This document shows positions 1 through 9,109 of a stretch of 64,000 nucleotides of DNA, one piece after another; position 1 is the stretch's first letter, and every line of letters starts with the position of its first letter. Source of the stretch: Merdicola sp963557785. Its GTDB lineage: Bacteria; Bacillota; Clostridia; TANB77; CAG-508. The notes under the pieces were generated by a model. That model saw nothing but the letters and a program-made list of their open reading frames with translations, had not been told where the DNA came from and made no database searches. Made by a program: the position numbers and the translations under genes. Location: assembly GCA_963557785.1 (NCBI GenBank), contig CAUWBF010000001.1:124001-188000 (forward strand). Direction: 5' to 3'.

Positions 1-1
1 T

Positions 2-1276
2 GCAATATCATATCCAAAAGCAAGTCAATTAGAAGAATATTTACAATTATTAGAAGAAGCTAAACAAAGAGATCATAGAAAGATAGGAAAAGACTTAGAG
101 TTATTCATGACCCATGAACTTGTTGGATCTGGATTACCAATGTACTTACCTAATGGTGCAACAGTAAGAAGATTATTAGAAAGATATATTCAAGATAAAG
201 AAATAGAAATGGGATATAGCCATGTATATACACCATCTCTTGCAAATGTTGATTTATATAAAACAAGTGGTCATTGGGATCATTATAAAGATGATATGTT
301 CCCAGTAATGAAATTTGATAATGAAGAATTAGTATTAAGACCAATGAACTGCCCACATCATATGCTTATATACAGAAGTAAAATGCGTTCTTACAGAGAT
401 TTACCAATAAGAATAGGGGAACTTGCACATGACTTTAGATATGAATCAAGCGGAAGCGTTTGTGGACTAGAAAGAGTTAGAGAAATGTGTCAAAATGATG
501 CCCACCTTTTTGTAACTCCTGAACAAATAAAATCTGAATTTGCTCAAGTTGTAAAATTAATTCTTTCTGTATATGAAGATTTTGGATTTAAAGATTATAC
601 ATTTAGATTATCTTTAAGAGATAAAGATAATAAAGAAAAATATTTTGATGATGATCAAATGTGGGAAACAGCAGAAAGTCAATTACGTGAGATATTAACA
701 GAATTAGGACTAAACTTCTATGAAGCAAAGGGAGAAGCAGCATTCTACGGCCCTAAATTAGATGTTCAAATAAAAACGGCTTTAGGACATGATGTTACAA
801 TTTCAACATGTCAATTAGATTTCTTATTACCACAAAGATTTGAACTAGAATATATAGGTGAAGATGGAAAAGCTCATAGACCAGTAGTTATTCATAGAGC
901 AATATTAGGAACATTTGATAGATTTATGTCATTCTTAATTGAAGAAACAAAAGGCGCTTTCCCAACATGGCTTTCACCATTACAAGTAAAAGTATTACCA
1001 ATATCAGATTCACAAGTAGAATATAGTAAAGAAGTTGAAAAACAACTAAAAGCAATTGGAGTTCGTGTAAAAGTTGATGATAGAAACGAAAAAATTGGAT
1101 ATAAAATTCGTGAAGCACAATTAGAAAAAGTTCCATATATGTTAGTGATTGGTGATAAAGAAATAGAAGCTAATGCAGTAGCAGTACGTTCAAGAAAAGA
1201 CGGAGATGCAGGACAAATGAAACTTGAAGATTTTGTATGTAAAATTAAACAAGAAATTGATACAAAAGCAAGATAA
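2..1276 (+). CDS. thrS: Threonyl-tRNA synthetase, C-terminal part (5' truncated by window edge)
   Basis: Charges tRNA-Thr with threonine in the cytoplasm. The frame is open from base 2, so the true start lies outside the window; 424 codons of a protein normally near 640 residues are present. The visible part is the class II catalytic core followed by the anticodon-binding domain. Seen directly: the zinc-site motif NCPHH, the second zinc-ligand region NDAHLF, and motif 3 HRAILGTFDRF. The C-terminal anticodon-binding domain begins near LSPLQVKVLPIS. The TGA/ACED editing region is not in view. Internal ATGs such as the one at 107 are not starts, because homology continues upstream. A terminator follows directly. 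Identification is very secure. Confidence 0.97.
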   Translation, partial: AISYPKASQLEEYLQLLEEAKQRDHRKIGKDLELFMTHELVGSGLPMYLPNGATVRRLLERYIQDKEIEMGYSHVYTPSLANVDLYKTSGHWDHYKDDMFPVMKFDNEELVLRPMNCPHHMLIYRSKMRSYRDLPIRIGELAHDFRYESSGSVCGLERVREMCQNDAHLFVTPEQIKSEFAQVVKLILSVYEDFGFKDYTFRLSLRDKDNKEKYFDDDQMWETAESQLREILTELGLNFYEAKGEAAFYGPKLDVQIKTALGHDVTISTCQLDFLLPQRFELEYIGEDGKAHRPVVIHRAILGTFDRFMSFLIEETKGAFPTWLSPLQVKVLPISDSQVEYSKEVEKQLKAIGVRVKVDDRNEKIGYKIREAQLEKVPYMLVIGDKEIEANAVAVRSRKDGDAGQMKLEDFVCKIKQEIDTKAR

Positions 1277-1288
1277 TTAACAAAAGAT

Positions 1289-1328
1289 GATAGATTTATT
1301 AAATATATTGATAAATCTATCATTTTTT
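1289..1328 (+). terminator. Intrinsic terminator after thrS
   Basis: GATAGATTTAT pairs with ATAAATCTATC across an AT-rich loop and is followed by ATTTTTTAT. It separates thrS from the next gene. Confidence 0.85.
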
Positions 1329-1351
1329 ATATTTTAAAATCATATAAAGTG

Positions 1352-1360
1352 TGATATACT
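1352..1360 (+). promoter_or_regulatory. Extended -10 promoter element for the 1395 gene
   Basis: TGATATACT has the TGn-TATACT extended -10 pattern about 35 bases before the start codon at 1395. The -35 region (TTTTAA, about 17 bases upstream) is weak. This probably drives the 1395-deoB-4969 group. Confidence 0.45.
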
Positions 1361-1394
1361 ATGTATCAAGTAAAAATTTAGGAGGTCTCTAATA

Positions 1395-3764
1395 ATGCCT
1401 AGAAATGCTATTGAAAAAGATAATATAAAAGACAAATTAAAGTACATAGGATTAGATTTAGAAAATATACCAGAGTTTATAAAAAATCGTACAAGTATAA
1501 ATTATAAGCCTTCTAGAGGTTATGATGAGAATAAATATAATATATATAAATTTATAGATGTAAGGGATATACAAATATTACTTACACCTACTAATAGAAT
1601 GGATTTATTAATTGATAAATATGACAAAGCAAGTCCATTAAACCAATATATGATATCAGACGACGAAGAAAATATAGTAAAACATACAATGTTTTTAAAT
1701 ATGCTTAAAAAAGTTAAATTAGAAGAAATAAAGAAAGTAGAGGAGGAACAAAAAGAGCTTAATAAAGAATTACCATTTAAAGTAAGATATAGTGAAAACT
1801 ATTTATGGCAAATATATTATTCGGAAGTTAGTAACCAATATTTCATGTTAGAGCCAGTAATAGATTCAGAATATGCATGTTTCTTCTACTTACTAAAAAA
1901 ACAAATTGAATGCTTTAAAAAGAATAAAGAATATAAAATTTTTGTGCCAATTTGTCATTTAGATTATTCTGGAAAATATCTAAAAAAATCAGAATTATCA
2001 GATATAGAAAATTATTTATGGCTATTTACAAAAGATTGGCCAACAATTTATGAAGTATATGATAAAGACAATAAATTAACAATTCAAATAGTCGGAGAAA
2101 CTGTAGTATACGAAAAAGTAAAAAGTTACTATAAGATTATATTAAATAATAAAGAAGAAGCTATGGAATTCTTTAAATTATTAAAGGCTTTATTTATATT
2201 GCAAACAGAAGTTAAAGGAATGTATGAATTTAACTGCAAAATAAATGATGAGGGTGGGTTAGACTTTTTCTATAAAGAAATTCAAATAACTTATGATAAT
2301 TTATCTAAATTTGTAAAAACAGAATATGATTATACAAAAAAGAACTTAGAGATTGCATTAAAAGATAAAGCAGAATTAGACGAATATTTAAATAAATTAA
2401 AAGAAGAAGCTACAGAAAAAGATTTAGAATATTTCAGTAAGGAAAAAGAAATTGCTACATACTTAGAATGTAAAAAAACTTTTTTTGGTAAAATTAAGTT
2501 TTTCTTTAAAAATAAAAAGAAAAATAAAGAATCAGGTTTAAGTTCAAAAAAAGGAAAAAGATTTAAACCAGAAGAAATTCAAGAAAAGAAAGAAAAAGAA
2601 GAAACAGAAAATAAAGAGAGAATAGATGTAATAAATAAACTACTAAAGGAAAATAAAAAATTCTATACAATAGAAGATTTAGTGAAATTATGTGGAATAT
2701 ATAAAGAAGAAATTACACGAAATAAAAATACTACTTTAGATATAAAAGCAATGAAGAACAAAATAGAAATTATGACTTTAAAAATAAAAAATGCCAAAAT
2801 ATATATAGATGAAATAGATAAACACAATAAGAGTATATTTGATTTCTGGAAATTTACTAACAAAGATAATGCATTAGCACTAAATGAAGGAAAAGAAGAT
2901 GAAGTAGCAGAAGTAGAACTAGAAAAGACATTTGATTATGAAGAAGATTTTGAAGATTTAGGTAAAAAAGTAGATAAAGAGCAAAGAAAATACTTAAATA
3001 AGGAAGAATGTGATAGTATTTTCTCAACAACAACAGATGCTATTTCAGCTATTAACTTAATAAAAAAATATTCTGGAAAGAAAATACCTAAAACTAAATT
3101 AACCCAATTAGATTCAATACTTAAATCTTTACAAAAAGAAGCAGAAGAAGAAAAAGAGTTCTTCCTAAAAGAAGATTTTGATATTTTTGGAGGACTTACA
3201 GATGATAATACAAAAATAAAATCATTAGATGGAAAGAGACATAGAGAAATAGAAAAAAGTAAGTATAAAATATTAGATATCACTAAAAATACTGATATAG
3301 ATCAATTTAAAGATACTTTAGAAACAATAAATACTAGATTAGAAAATGCAATGAATAAATCAAATAGTATAATTGCAATGTCATTATATTTACCAAGTAA
3401 AAATATTCCTAAGGGTGAATATAGCTTATATAATATAGTACCAGAAAATACAATAAACAGTCTAACTAAAAAATCTGAATCAATAATAAGAGTAAATATA
3501 AAAGAAGATATGCCAGCAATATATTTATCAAATATAATTTATTTCGATAATAATAATAATACTTTACCAAGAGGAATGGAGGTAGAGGATTTAGTACTAT
3601 TAGACAATGAAAGATATAAATTTGAACTAGTAAATACAACAGAATTTAAAGTGAATAAAGAAATTGATGGTAAAATGTTAGTTCAATCAATTGAAATGAA
3701 TGAATATGATTTAACTTTAAAAGAAGATACAGAAGACGAAATTGAAGAAGAGGAGAATGAATAA
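1395..3764 (+). CDS. Large acidic/basic coiled-coil protein of unknown function
   Basis: A 789-residue protein preceded by a perfect AGGAGGT site. I do not recognise it. There is no signal peptide or membrane segment, so it is probably cytoplasmic. The first 300 residues look globular. About residues 310-480 are highly charged, with predicted coiled coil and a Lys-rich stretch near 370-400. A second globular part lies near 620-770, and the protein ends in an acidic tail of mostly Asp/Glu. The last codon overlaps the deoB start (TAATG), so the two genes are translationally coupled. Base and codon use match the neighbours, so recent transfer is not indicated. Function is not assignable; a structural or scaffold role is only a guess from the coiled coil. 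Confidence 0.85.
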   Translation: MPRNAIEKDNIKDKLKYIGLDLENIPEFIKNRTSINYKPSRGYDENKYNIYKFIDVRDIQILLTPTNRMDLLIDKYDKASPLNQYMISDDEENIVKHTMFLNMLKKVKLEEIKKVEEEQKELNKELPFKVRYSENYLWQIYYSEVSNQYFMLEPVIDSEYACFFYLLKKQIECFKKNKEYKIFVPICHLDYSGKYLKKSELSDIENYLWLFTKDWPTIYEVYDKDNKLTIQIVGETVVYEKVKSYYKIILNNKEEAMEFFKLLKALFILQTEVKGMYEFNCKINDEGGLDFFYKEIQITYDNLSKFVKTEYDYTKKNLEIALKDKAELDEYLNKLKEEATEKDLEYFSKEKEIATYLECKKTFFGKIKFFFKNKKKNKESGLSSKKGKRFKPEEIQEKKEKEETENKERIDVINKLLKENKKFYTIEDLVKLCGIYKEEITRNKNTTLDIKAMKNKIEIMTLKIKNAKIYIDEIDKHNKSIFDFWKFTNKDNALALNEGKEDEVAEVELEKTFDYEEDFEDLGKKVDKEQRKYLNKEECDSIFSTTTDAISAINLIKKYSGKKIPKTKLTQLDSILKSLQKEAEEEKEFFLKEDFDIFGGLTDDNTKIKSLDGKRHREIEKSKYKILDITKNTDIDQFKDTLETINTRLENAMNKSNSIIAMSLYLPSKNIPKGEYSLYNIVPENTINSLTKKSESIIRVNIKEDMPAIYLSNIIYFDNNNNTLPRGMEVEDLVLLDNERYKFELVNTTEFKVNKEIDGKMLVQSIEMNEYDLTLKEDTEDEIEEEENE

Positions 3765-4942
3765 TGATTAATAGAGCAATCATAATAGTGCTAGATGGGT
3801 TTGGAGTTGGAGAACTTCCAGACGCTAATAAATATAATGATTTAGGGAGTAATACATTAAGACATATTTATGAAAATGCTAAATTAGATGTGCCTAATAT
3901 GAAAAAAATAGGATTATTTAATATAGATGGCTTAGGAATAAAAGAAGAAAAAGTAAGAACTATAGGAGCATTTGGAAAAGCACAAGAACAGTCAGCAGGT
4001 AAGAATAGTCCGGTAGGACATTGGGAGATATCTGGATATATTACAAGAAAACCTTTTGCAACTTATCCAAATGGATTTCCAAATGAAATGATGGAAGAAT
4101 TTAAGAAAAAGACAGGCTTAGAAGGAACTCTATACAATGGTGTTGGATCTGGTACAGATTTATTAAAAAAATATGGAGAAGAACATATAAAAACAGGATA
4201 TCCTATTATATATACATCTGCAGATAGTGTTTTCCAAATTGCAGCACATGAAGATATTATACCTGTAAATAAGTTATATGAAATATGTAAAATTGCAAGA
4301 AAGATGTTAGATAATCCAAAATATAATATAGGAACAGTTATTGCAAGACCATTTGTTGGAACAAACAAAGATGATTTTACAAGAACATATAATAGAAAAG
4401 ACTATGAATCAGAAACATTTGGAAAAACAATGCTTGATGTAATGAAAGAAAATGGAAAAAGTGTTACAGCAATAGGAAAAATTGAAGACTTATTTGTAGG
4501 AAGAAGCATAGATAAAGCAATTCATACACAAGGAAATAAAGATGGAATTGAGAAAACAATTGAAGAAATAAAAAATGGAAAATCAGATTTAATTTTTACT
4601 AATTTAGTAGATTTTGATATGTTATATGGACATAGAAATAATCTAGAAGGATATGCACAAGCACTTAAATATTTTGACTATAGATTAGGCGAAATATTTG
4701 AAAATTTAAAAGATGATGATATGCTAATAATAACAGCAGACCATGGAAATGATCCATATACACCTAGTACAGACCATTCAAGAGAATATATTCCTATATT
4801 AATATATGGAAAACAAATAAAAGAGAATATAAATATAGGTATAAGAAATACTTATGCAGATATATCAGCTACAATACTGGATATAATGGGATTAGACAAA
4901 TTACCAGATGGTGAAAGTTTTAAAGCTGATATATTAAAGTAA
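3764..4942 (+). CDS. deoB: Phosphopentomutase
   Basis: Interconverts (deoxy)ribose 1-phosphate and 5-phosphate, feeding nucleoside sugars into central metabolism. The 392 residues match the usual length of the family. Alkaline-phosphatase-superfamily metal-site motifs are visible: DGFGVGELPDA near the N terminus and TADHGNDPYTPSTDHSRE near residues 325-343. The NSPVGHWE segment near residue 80 is typical of DeoB. The start codon overlaps the stop of the preceding unknown gene by one base, so expression is coupled to it. No nucleoside phosphorylase or deoxyribose aldolase gene is adjacent, which is unusual for a deo locus. Confidence 0.96.
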   Translation: MINRAIIIVLDGFGVGELPDANKYNDLGSNTLRHIYENAKLDVPNMKKIGLFNIDGLGIKEEKVRTIGAFGKAQEQSAGKNSPVGHWEISGYITRKPFATYPNGFPNEMMEEFKKKTGLEGTLYNGVGSGTDLLKKYGEEHIKTGYPIIYTSADSVFQIAAHEDIIPVNKLYEICKIARKMLDNPKYNIGTVIARPFVGTNKDDFTRTYNRKDYESETFGKTMLDVMKENGKSVTAIGKIEDLFVGRSIDKAIHTQGNKDGIEKTIEEIKNGKSDLIFTNLVDFDMLYGHRNNLEGYAQALKYFDYRLGEIFENLKDDDMLIITADHGNDPYTPSTDHSREYIPILIYGKQIKENINIGIRNTYADISATILDIMGLDKLPDGESFKADILK

Positions 4943-4968
4943 AAATTTATTGTATGGAGGAACAAAAG

Positions 4969-5886
4969 ATGAAAGAAAATGGAAAATCTAAGAAAATTAT
5001 ATATGTGATAATTTTAACATTGATCTTACTTATTATTGCTTTAGTTATATACAAAATATCTACAAAGAGTAAAGAGGTAGACACAAACGAAAATACAAAT
5101 ATAGAAGAAATAGCAATAATGAAGGAAAGTGAAAGCACAAATTCAGAGGATTTATCAATTGAATTAAATAAAAATGATGATATTGTAAAAGAATTAGCAA
5201 AGAAATTAGATTTTAAGACTTATGCAATAGCAAGTATATATAAAGTAAAAGACTTTAATTTAGACACAATACCAAATGACTTAATATTAAGATTAGCTTG
5301 GGCAAATATAGATGAAAATGATAAAGTAATAGAAGACGATAAGCAAATAGCCACAAAAGAAACATTAAATAATAGTGTAAAAAATATATTTGGAACAAAG
5401 ACTAAGTATTCTGATAATACTTTTACAAATATAGATGTTCTTAAATTTAGTGGGTATGATGAAAATATAGGAGACATTACTTATGCTGATAATAAATATA
5501 TAGCAAATTATGTAGAAGGTGGAGGAGGAGATACTCCATTTATATATCAATATATAGATAAAGCTATAAAGAATAAAGATGAAATAAAAATATATGTAAA
5601 AACAGCTTTTGTAGATATAACAAGTTTTAATGAAGCCCAATATGAATATACGTATACAATATATAAAAATTTTGATAATGAAAAGTCTGAATTTTCAGAT
5701 AAAGTAACAGATATAATATCAACAGATTTTTATAACAAAAATTCAACAGATGGATATATAAGTATTACATTAAACAATAATGAAGAGATAACAAATAACT
5801 TAAATTCATATGTATACACTTTTAAATTAGACGGTTCAGATGTAGCAGGAAATTATTATTTATATGGATTTAGTAAGTTAAAGTAA
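4969..5886 (+). CDS. Membrane-anchored extracytoplasmic protein, unknown function
   Basis: Start chosen at 4969 because GGAGG at 4956-4960 is correctly spaced for it; the ATG at 4954 lies across the ribosome binding site. The protein is about 305 residues. It has a Lys-rich N terminus, one membrane segment at about residues 10-30 and a predicted outer domain of about 270 residues with no lipobox. A Gly-rich turn (EGGGGDTPF) sits mid-domain. Several Clostridia proteins share this anchor-plus-domain layout, but I cannot name the family. It lies 27 bases after deoB, probably in the same transcript, and is followed by a strong terminator. Confidence 0.8.
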   Translation: MKENGKSKKIIYVIILTLILLIIALVIYKISTKSKEVDTNENTNIEEIAIMKESESTNSEDLSIELNKNDDIVKELAKKLDFKTYAIASIYKVKDFNLDTIPNDLILRLAWANIDENDKVIEDDKQIATKETLNNSVKNIFGTKTKYSDNTFTNIDVLKFSGYDENIGDITYADNKYIANYVEGGGGDTPFIYQYIDKAIKNKDEIKIYVKTAFVDITSFNEAQYEYTYTIYKNFDNEKSEFSDKVTDIISTDFYNKNSTDGYISITLNNNEEITNNLNSYVYTFKLDGSDVAGNYYLYGFSKLK

Positions 5887-5895
5887 CTTTAAGAC

Positions 5896-5928
5896 AAACG
5901 AGATAACAAAAAATGTTATCTCGTTTTA
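5896..5928 (+). terminator. Intrinsic terminator
   Basis: AAACGAGATAAC and GTTATCTCGTTT form a perfect 12-bp stem with a 7-base loop, then a T-rich tail. It ends the 1395-4969 group. Confidence 0.9.
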
Positions 5929-5996
5929 ATTAAACTTTTAATTTTATGTCTAGACAATAATTTTTATATATGTTAATATAATAAGGTAATATTTAT

Positions 5997-6079
5997 GCCG
6001 ATGTGGCGGAACTGGCAGACGCACACGACTCAAAATCGTGCGGGAAACCATGTGGGTTCGAGTCCCACCATCGGCACCA
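5997..6079 (+). tRNA. tRNA-Leu (anticodon CAA)
   Basis: Acceptor stem GCCGATG pairs with CATCGGC. The anticodon arm CACGA-CTCAAAA-TCGTG gives anticodon CAA. The long variable arm expected of a class II tRNA is present, the T loop reads GGTTCGAGTCCC, and CCA is encoded (6077-6079). It marks the left boundary of a compositionally different islet. Confidence 0.96.
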
Positions 6080-6098
6080 ATTTTAAATATAAATAGAG

Positions 6099-6136
6099 AA
6101 AAAACGGGAATAGCTTAGTAAGCTTTTCCCGTTTTT
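6099..6136. terminator. Bidirectional terminator between tRNA-Leu and the minus-strand operon
   Basis: AAAACGGGAA...TTCCCGTTTT encloses an inner AGCTT/AAGCT stem, with A and T runs on both sides. It can end the tRNA transcript on the plus strand and the membrane-protein gene (stop at 6158) on the minus strand. Confidence 0.85.
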
Positions 6137-6157
6137 AATTAGATTAACACAAATTCA

Positions 6158-7087
6158 TTATTTCTTTAGAATTTTCTTTAGATTTTCAGATTTGAGATTT
6201 GTACCATAGAAGTCTTTTTTAGAGCATCCAGCTCTACCACTACCAGCACATGCACATGCACACGCACAGCTTACACATGCACAAGAGCTTCTTACGCATG
6301 AAGAATGAGTATGTATATAAGTTGAATGATGACTTCCGCCATATCCACTGTGAGAATCATAATGATCATCACTAAGGACTGCAGCAATAATAGCAATGAA
6401 TATGATGATTACAATAATTACTAAGACTGCAATTACTAATCCAGAATAATCATATTCAGAATCTTCAGTATATTGCTCATTCTCATTTGTTGTAAATGTA
6501 TCCAAATTGTATTTAACAGATGCATTTAAACGTTCTCCCATTCCTAATGAAGAGCTCCAGATAAGATAGCCGTCTTTATGCTCTTGAGCAGTACTTTCAA
6601 TCACATTTGTATCGCTCCATTTAATTGTGATGTTTTTAACTTCAATTTCATCAAACCAGCCTGGGGTAAACGAATAACGACAAAGATGTTCATCTTTCTC
6701 AATGACATACATATACGATTGGTGAATAGTATAATCAAAAACAACTATTTCATCCTTATAATAGTTTCTGTCAAAATCGATTCTAATATATGAACCGTTA
6801 TCACTTAAGTAACTAATTTTCTTGATATTGTCCGAAAGAGCAGTAATCTCATCAACATGTTTGTTAGGATTGCCAATCTTTACCCAACTTAGAGGACCTT
6901 CGCTTGTGCTGTCCAAAACTTTCCATTCTACATGGTACCGAATATCCATTGTGCCATCGGGTCTCATATTAATGGTTATTGTGTAGTCCTGTATCTCATC
7001 TAATGGTGCTTTTGCACTTACTTTTTGTGTAAAAGATAAACACAGGAATAAAACGAAAACAATTGATAAAAAACGAAATCTCTTCAT
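6158..7087 (-). CDS. Secreted/membrane protein with C-terminal Cys-Ala tail, candidate radical SAM substrate
   Basis: A 309-residue protein with a signal peptide (about residues 1-25, ending VSA), an extracytoplasmic beta-rich domain (about 26-210, possibly DUF2207-like), one membrane segment (about 216-238) and a cytoplasmic tail. The tail begins with a His-rich linker (about 239-263) and then has eight Cys in 25 residues (264, 269, 271, 274, 276, 278, 280, 288), including CACACACAGSGRAGC, and ends basic. The gene starts one base after the radical SAM gene stops, with its ribosome binding site inside that gene, so the two are made together. I infer that the tail is modified by the radical SAM enzyme, or binds metal. 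Codon use is richer in CGN, CTG and CAG than flanking genes, suggesting transfer. Confidence 0.85.
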   Translation of the reverse strand: MKRFRFLSIVFVLFLCLSFTQKVSAKAPLDEIQDYTITINMRPDGTMDIRYHVEWKVLDSTSEGPLSWVKIGNPNKHVDEITALSDNIKKISYLSDNGSYIRIDFDRNYYKDEIVVFDYTIHQSYMYVIEKDEHLCRYSFTPGWFDEIEVKNITIKWSDTNVIESTAQEHKDGYLIWSSSLGMGERLNASVKYNLDTFTTNENEQYTEDSEYDYSGLVIAVLVIIVIIIFIAIIAAVLSDDHYDSHSGYGGSHHSTYIHTHSSCVRSSCACVSCACACACAGSGRAGCSKKDFYGTNLKSENLKKILKK

Positions 7088-7088
7088 T

Positions 7089-8459
7089 CTACTGTTCCTC
7101 CTTATTCCTAAGTGGGCAAATTTGTTTCATTGAACTTGAAAAATCTCTAATCTTTTTGCAAGATTCTGCATTCCATATTTTTTTCCAGTTGTCCTGAAGC
7201 ATATTTCCTAAAACTGCATCTTTAGAAAGCCAGCTCTGACAAGGTACTACACTACCATCAGGGCTAATTGCCATATTGCTAAGGCAAGCTCCACAAGTAG
7301 GGACAGTAAGGTTTAAAGTAACCAACTTTTCCTCAGAAACCCAGCCAGGTGATGTAAAACTAATTTCCATATGCTCTTTAGTACAGTATTCAGTTGCATT
7401 TTTAAGGATATCAAAAAGTTCATCCTCTGTAAGTTGAGTACACTTTGATGCCTCTCTACAAGCATTACCTGTAACAATTAGTCCAGAGCATGATACATAC
7501 TCAATGCCAAGCTCATGTAAGAAAGTCAATGTTTTTACATAATCAGCATTTCCTTTACAGATAGGAGTGTTGATACTAACATTTAAACCTGCCTCCAGTG
7601 CATTTTTAATTCCTTGAACAGTCTTCTGAAAATTATTAGCACCTACAAGTGCATTATGTTCTTCCTCAACAGAAGAATAGAGAGTTATTTGAATACTGTC
7701 AAGACTTGCATCATAGAGTGCTTTACACAGCTCTTTGGTTAAATTTACACCATTTGTGTTCACTCTAGTAACAAACCACTGAGCATGCTCTACAAGTTCT
7801 ACGAGATCATTTCTCATAGTAGGTTCTCCGCCAGTAAAGGTTATCTGTGGAATACCGACTTTTCTGCATTTATCAATAATTTGTTTCCATTCTGAGGTAG
7901 AGAGTTCTTTCACTTCTGCCTGAGGTTGACCTGCTGCATAGCAATGCAAACATTTCTGATTACAATGCCAAGCTCCATTTTTAGTCATTGCACTAACCAT
8001 CAAATCGATACGATGAGGTGCTGTCATAAAAGGAGCGTAATCACCGATAGACATATAGCCAATGTCTTCATTAACTTCTTTGCCATATGCAATTGCACAA
8101 AGACTTTCAACGATTCTGTTTAAATCATCTTTTAGTCTATTATTCTTTGTCTTCGGATAAACTCGCCGAACTTTAACAAGCGTTCTGTTTACAATTCTTT
8201 CCAGATCATCATCTGTAATTTCTCTGCCATCATACCGATTTACTTCTGTGATAAATACATTAAGTAAGATTGACCAGGATAAGTTAATAGGAATTATGTC
8301 CATTCCATTTAAAATGATAATGCTTGGTGTATGACGCCGGATGTCGAATTTGGGTGGTATCATATGTATCCTTACGACTCCTGGACCGTAGGGATTAAGT
8401 GTTGTGTGAGAAACACCATGCATGTGAACCAACCGATAAATTGCTTCTCTGATTTTCAT
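7089..8459 (-). CDS. Radical SAM/SPASM-type maturase-like enzyme
   Basis: A 456-residue radical SAM protein. The cluster motif CNQKCLHC (Cys166, 170, 173) and the SAM-binding GGEP stretch (FTGGEPTMR) are clear. A C-terminal Cys set (389, 392, 407, 434, 448) has SPASM-like spacing and would carry auxiliary clusters. The first 150 residues form a separate domain that could be a PqqD-like peptide-recognition wing (inferred, not proven). Such enzymes typically modify peptides or proteins. The ribosome binding site is AAGGAGG. The gene is followed with a one-base gap by the Cys-Ala-tailed membrane protein, the obvious candidate substrate. Composition differs from the surrounding chromosome. The exact subfamily is not assigned. 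Confidence 0.93.
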   Translation of the reverse strand: MKIREAIYRLVHMHGVSHTTLNPYGPGVVRIHMIPPKFDIRRHTPSIIILNGMDIIPINLSWSILLNVFITEVNRYDGREITDDDLERIVNRTLVKVRRVYPKTKNNRLKDDLNRIVESLCAIAYGKEVNEDIGYMSIGDYAPFMTAPHRIDLMVSAMTKNGAWHCNQKCLHCYAAGQPQAEVKELSTSEWKQIIDKCRKVGIPQITFTGGEPTMRNDLVELVEHAQWFVTRVNTNGVNLTKELCKALYDASLDSIQITLYSSVEEEHNALVGANNFQKTVQGIKNALEAGLNVSINTPICKGNADYVKTLTFLHELGIEYVSCSGLIVTGNACREASKCTQLTEDELFDILKNATEYCTKEHMEISFTSPGWVSEEKLVTLNLTVPTCGACLSNMAISPDGSVVPCQSWLSKDAVLGNMLQDNWKKIWNAESCKKIRDFSSSMKQICPLRNKEEQ

Positions 8460-8622
8460 AGAAAATCCTCCTTGTAATATTATTGTGTTAACGTAATTAT
8501 AATAGGCTTATAAATCATAAACATTAAAATCTGCTTAGATATAGCCTGATATAAATTACATTACTGCACATAATTATAGCATATTTCAAGTCATTTTGCA
8601 ATTTTATGGAAACCATACTAAA

Positions 8623-8651
8623 TTGACATAATATAGCAAAAATTATATAAT
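8623..8651 (+). promoter_or_regulatory. SigA-type promoter for the lipoprotein gene
   Basis: TTGACA (8623-8628), a 17-base spacer and TATAAT (8646-8651) form a consensus promoter about 80 bases before the lipoprotein start. The rest of the 272-base divergent gap (8460-8731) shows only a TATAAT-like sequence facing the radical SAM gene (8496-8501, complement) and no small gene. Confidence 0.8.
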
Positions 8652-8731
8652 ATAATTTAGAAGCATAATGTTTTATTCAAACTGATTTATGAAGTTTGAA
8701 ATTCTTTAACCAGATATAGGAGGATACAAAA

Positions 8732-9109
8732 ATGAAAAAACATCTGCGGATAGCAACAGCATTATTAGTTCCAATTCTTTCAATTTCTTTAACGGGATGT
8801 GAGAACTATCAGACAAAAAGATATCAATCCGAGGAAGAAGTAATAGGAGTAGTGTCTGAAAAGAATTACACAGAAGAGGAGACGAAATATGGCTACTACT
8901 ATGATGCTTGGAGAGGAAAGTTTCGTTGGAAATTTAAAAACTTTCCTGAGGAATGGGAAACCAAGGTGGTATATGAAGATTTGGAGCTTACAGATAGCAG
9001 TGAATCATTGTACGAATCAGTGGAAGTTGGAGATGAAGTAGAACTGATATTGACAACTTACTATTTGGGAGAAGAAGTACAAAGTAGGCAATTGTCTATT
9101 AAAAACTAA
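8732..9109 (+). CDS. Small lipoprotein of unknown function
   Basis: A 125-residue protein with a classic lipoprotein signal: a basic N terminus, a hydrophobic stretch and lipobox LTGC with Cys at about residue 23. The mature part is acidic, rich in Tyr/Trp/Glu (for example GYYYDAWRGKFRWKF) and probably a small beta domain. AGGAGG precedes the start and a consensus promoter and a strong terminator flank it, so it is a monocistronic unit. It is divergent from the radical SAM operon and shares its higher-GC codon style (CTG, CGG, CAG), so it probably arrived with it. A functional link is inferred from position only. Family not recognised. Confidence 0.85.
   Translation: MKKHLRIATALLVPILSISLTGCENYQTKRYQSEEEVIGVVSEKNYTEEETKYGYYYDAWRGKFRWKFKNFPEEWETKVVYEDLELTDSSESLYESVEVGDEVELILTTYYLGEEVQSRQLSIKN

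Noticed and set aside
892..1323. 143-residue ORF on the minus strand over thrS
   Set aside because: It overlaps a conserved gene entirely, starts inside the terminator and has no homology-like features.
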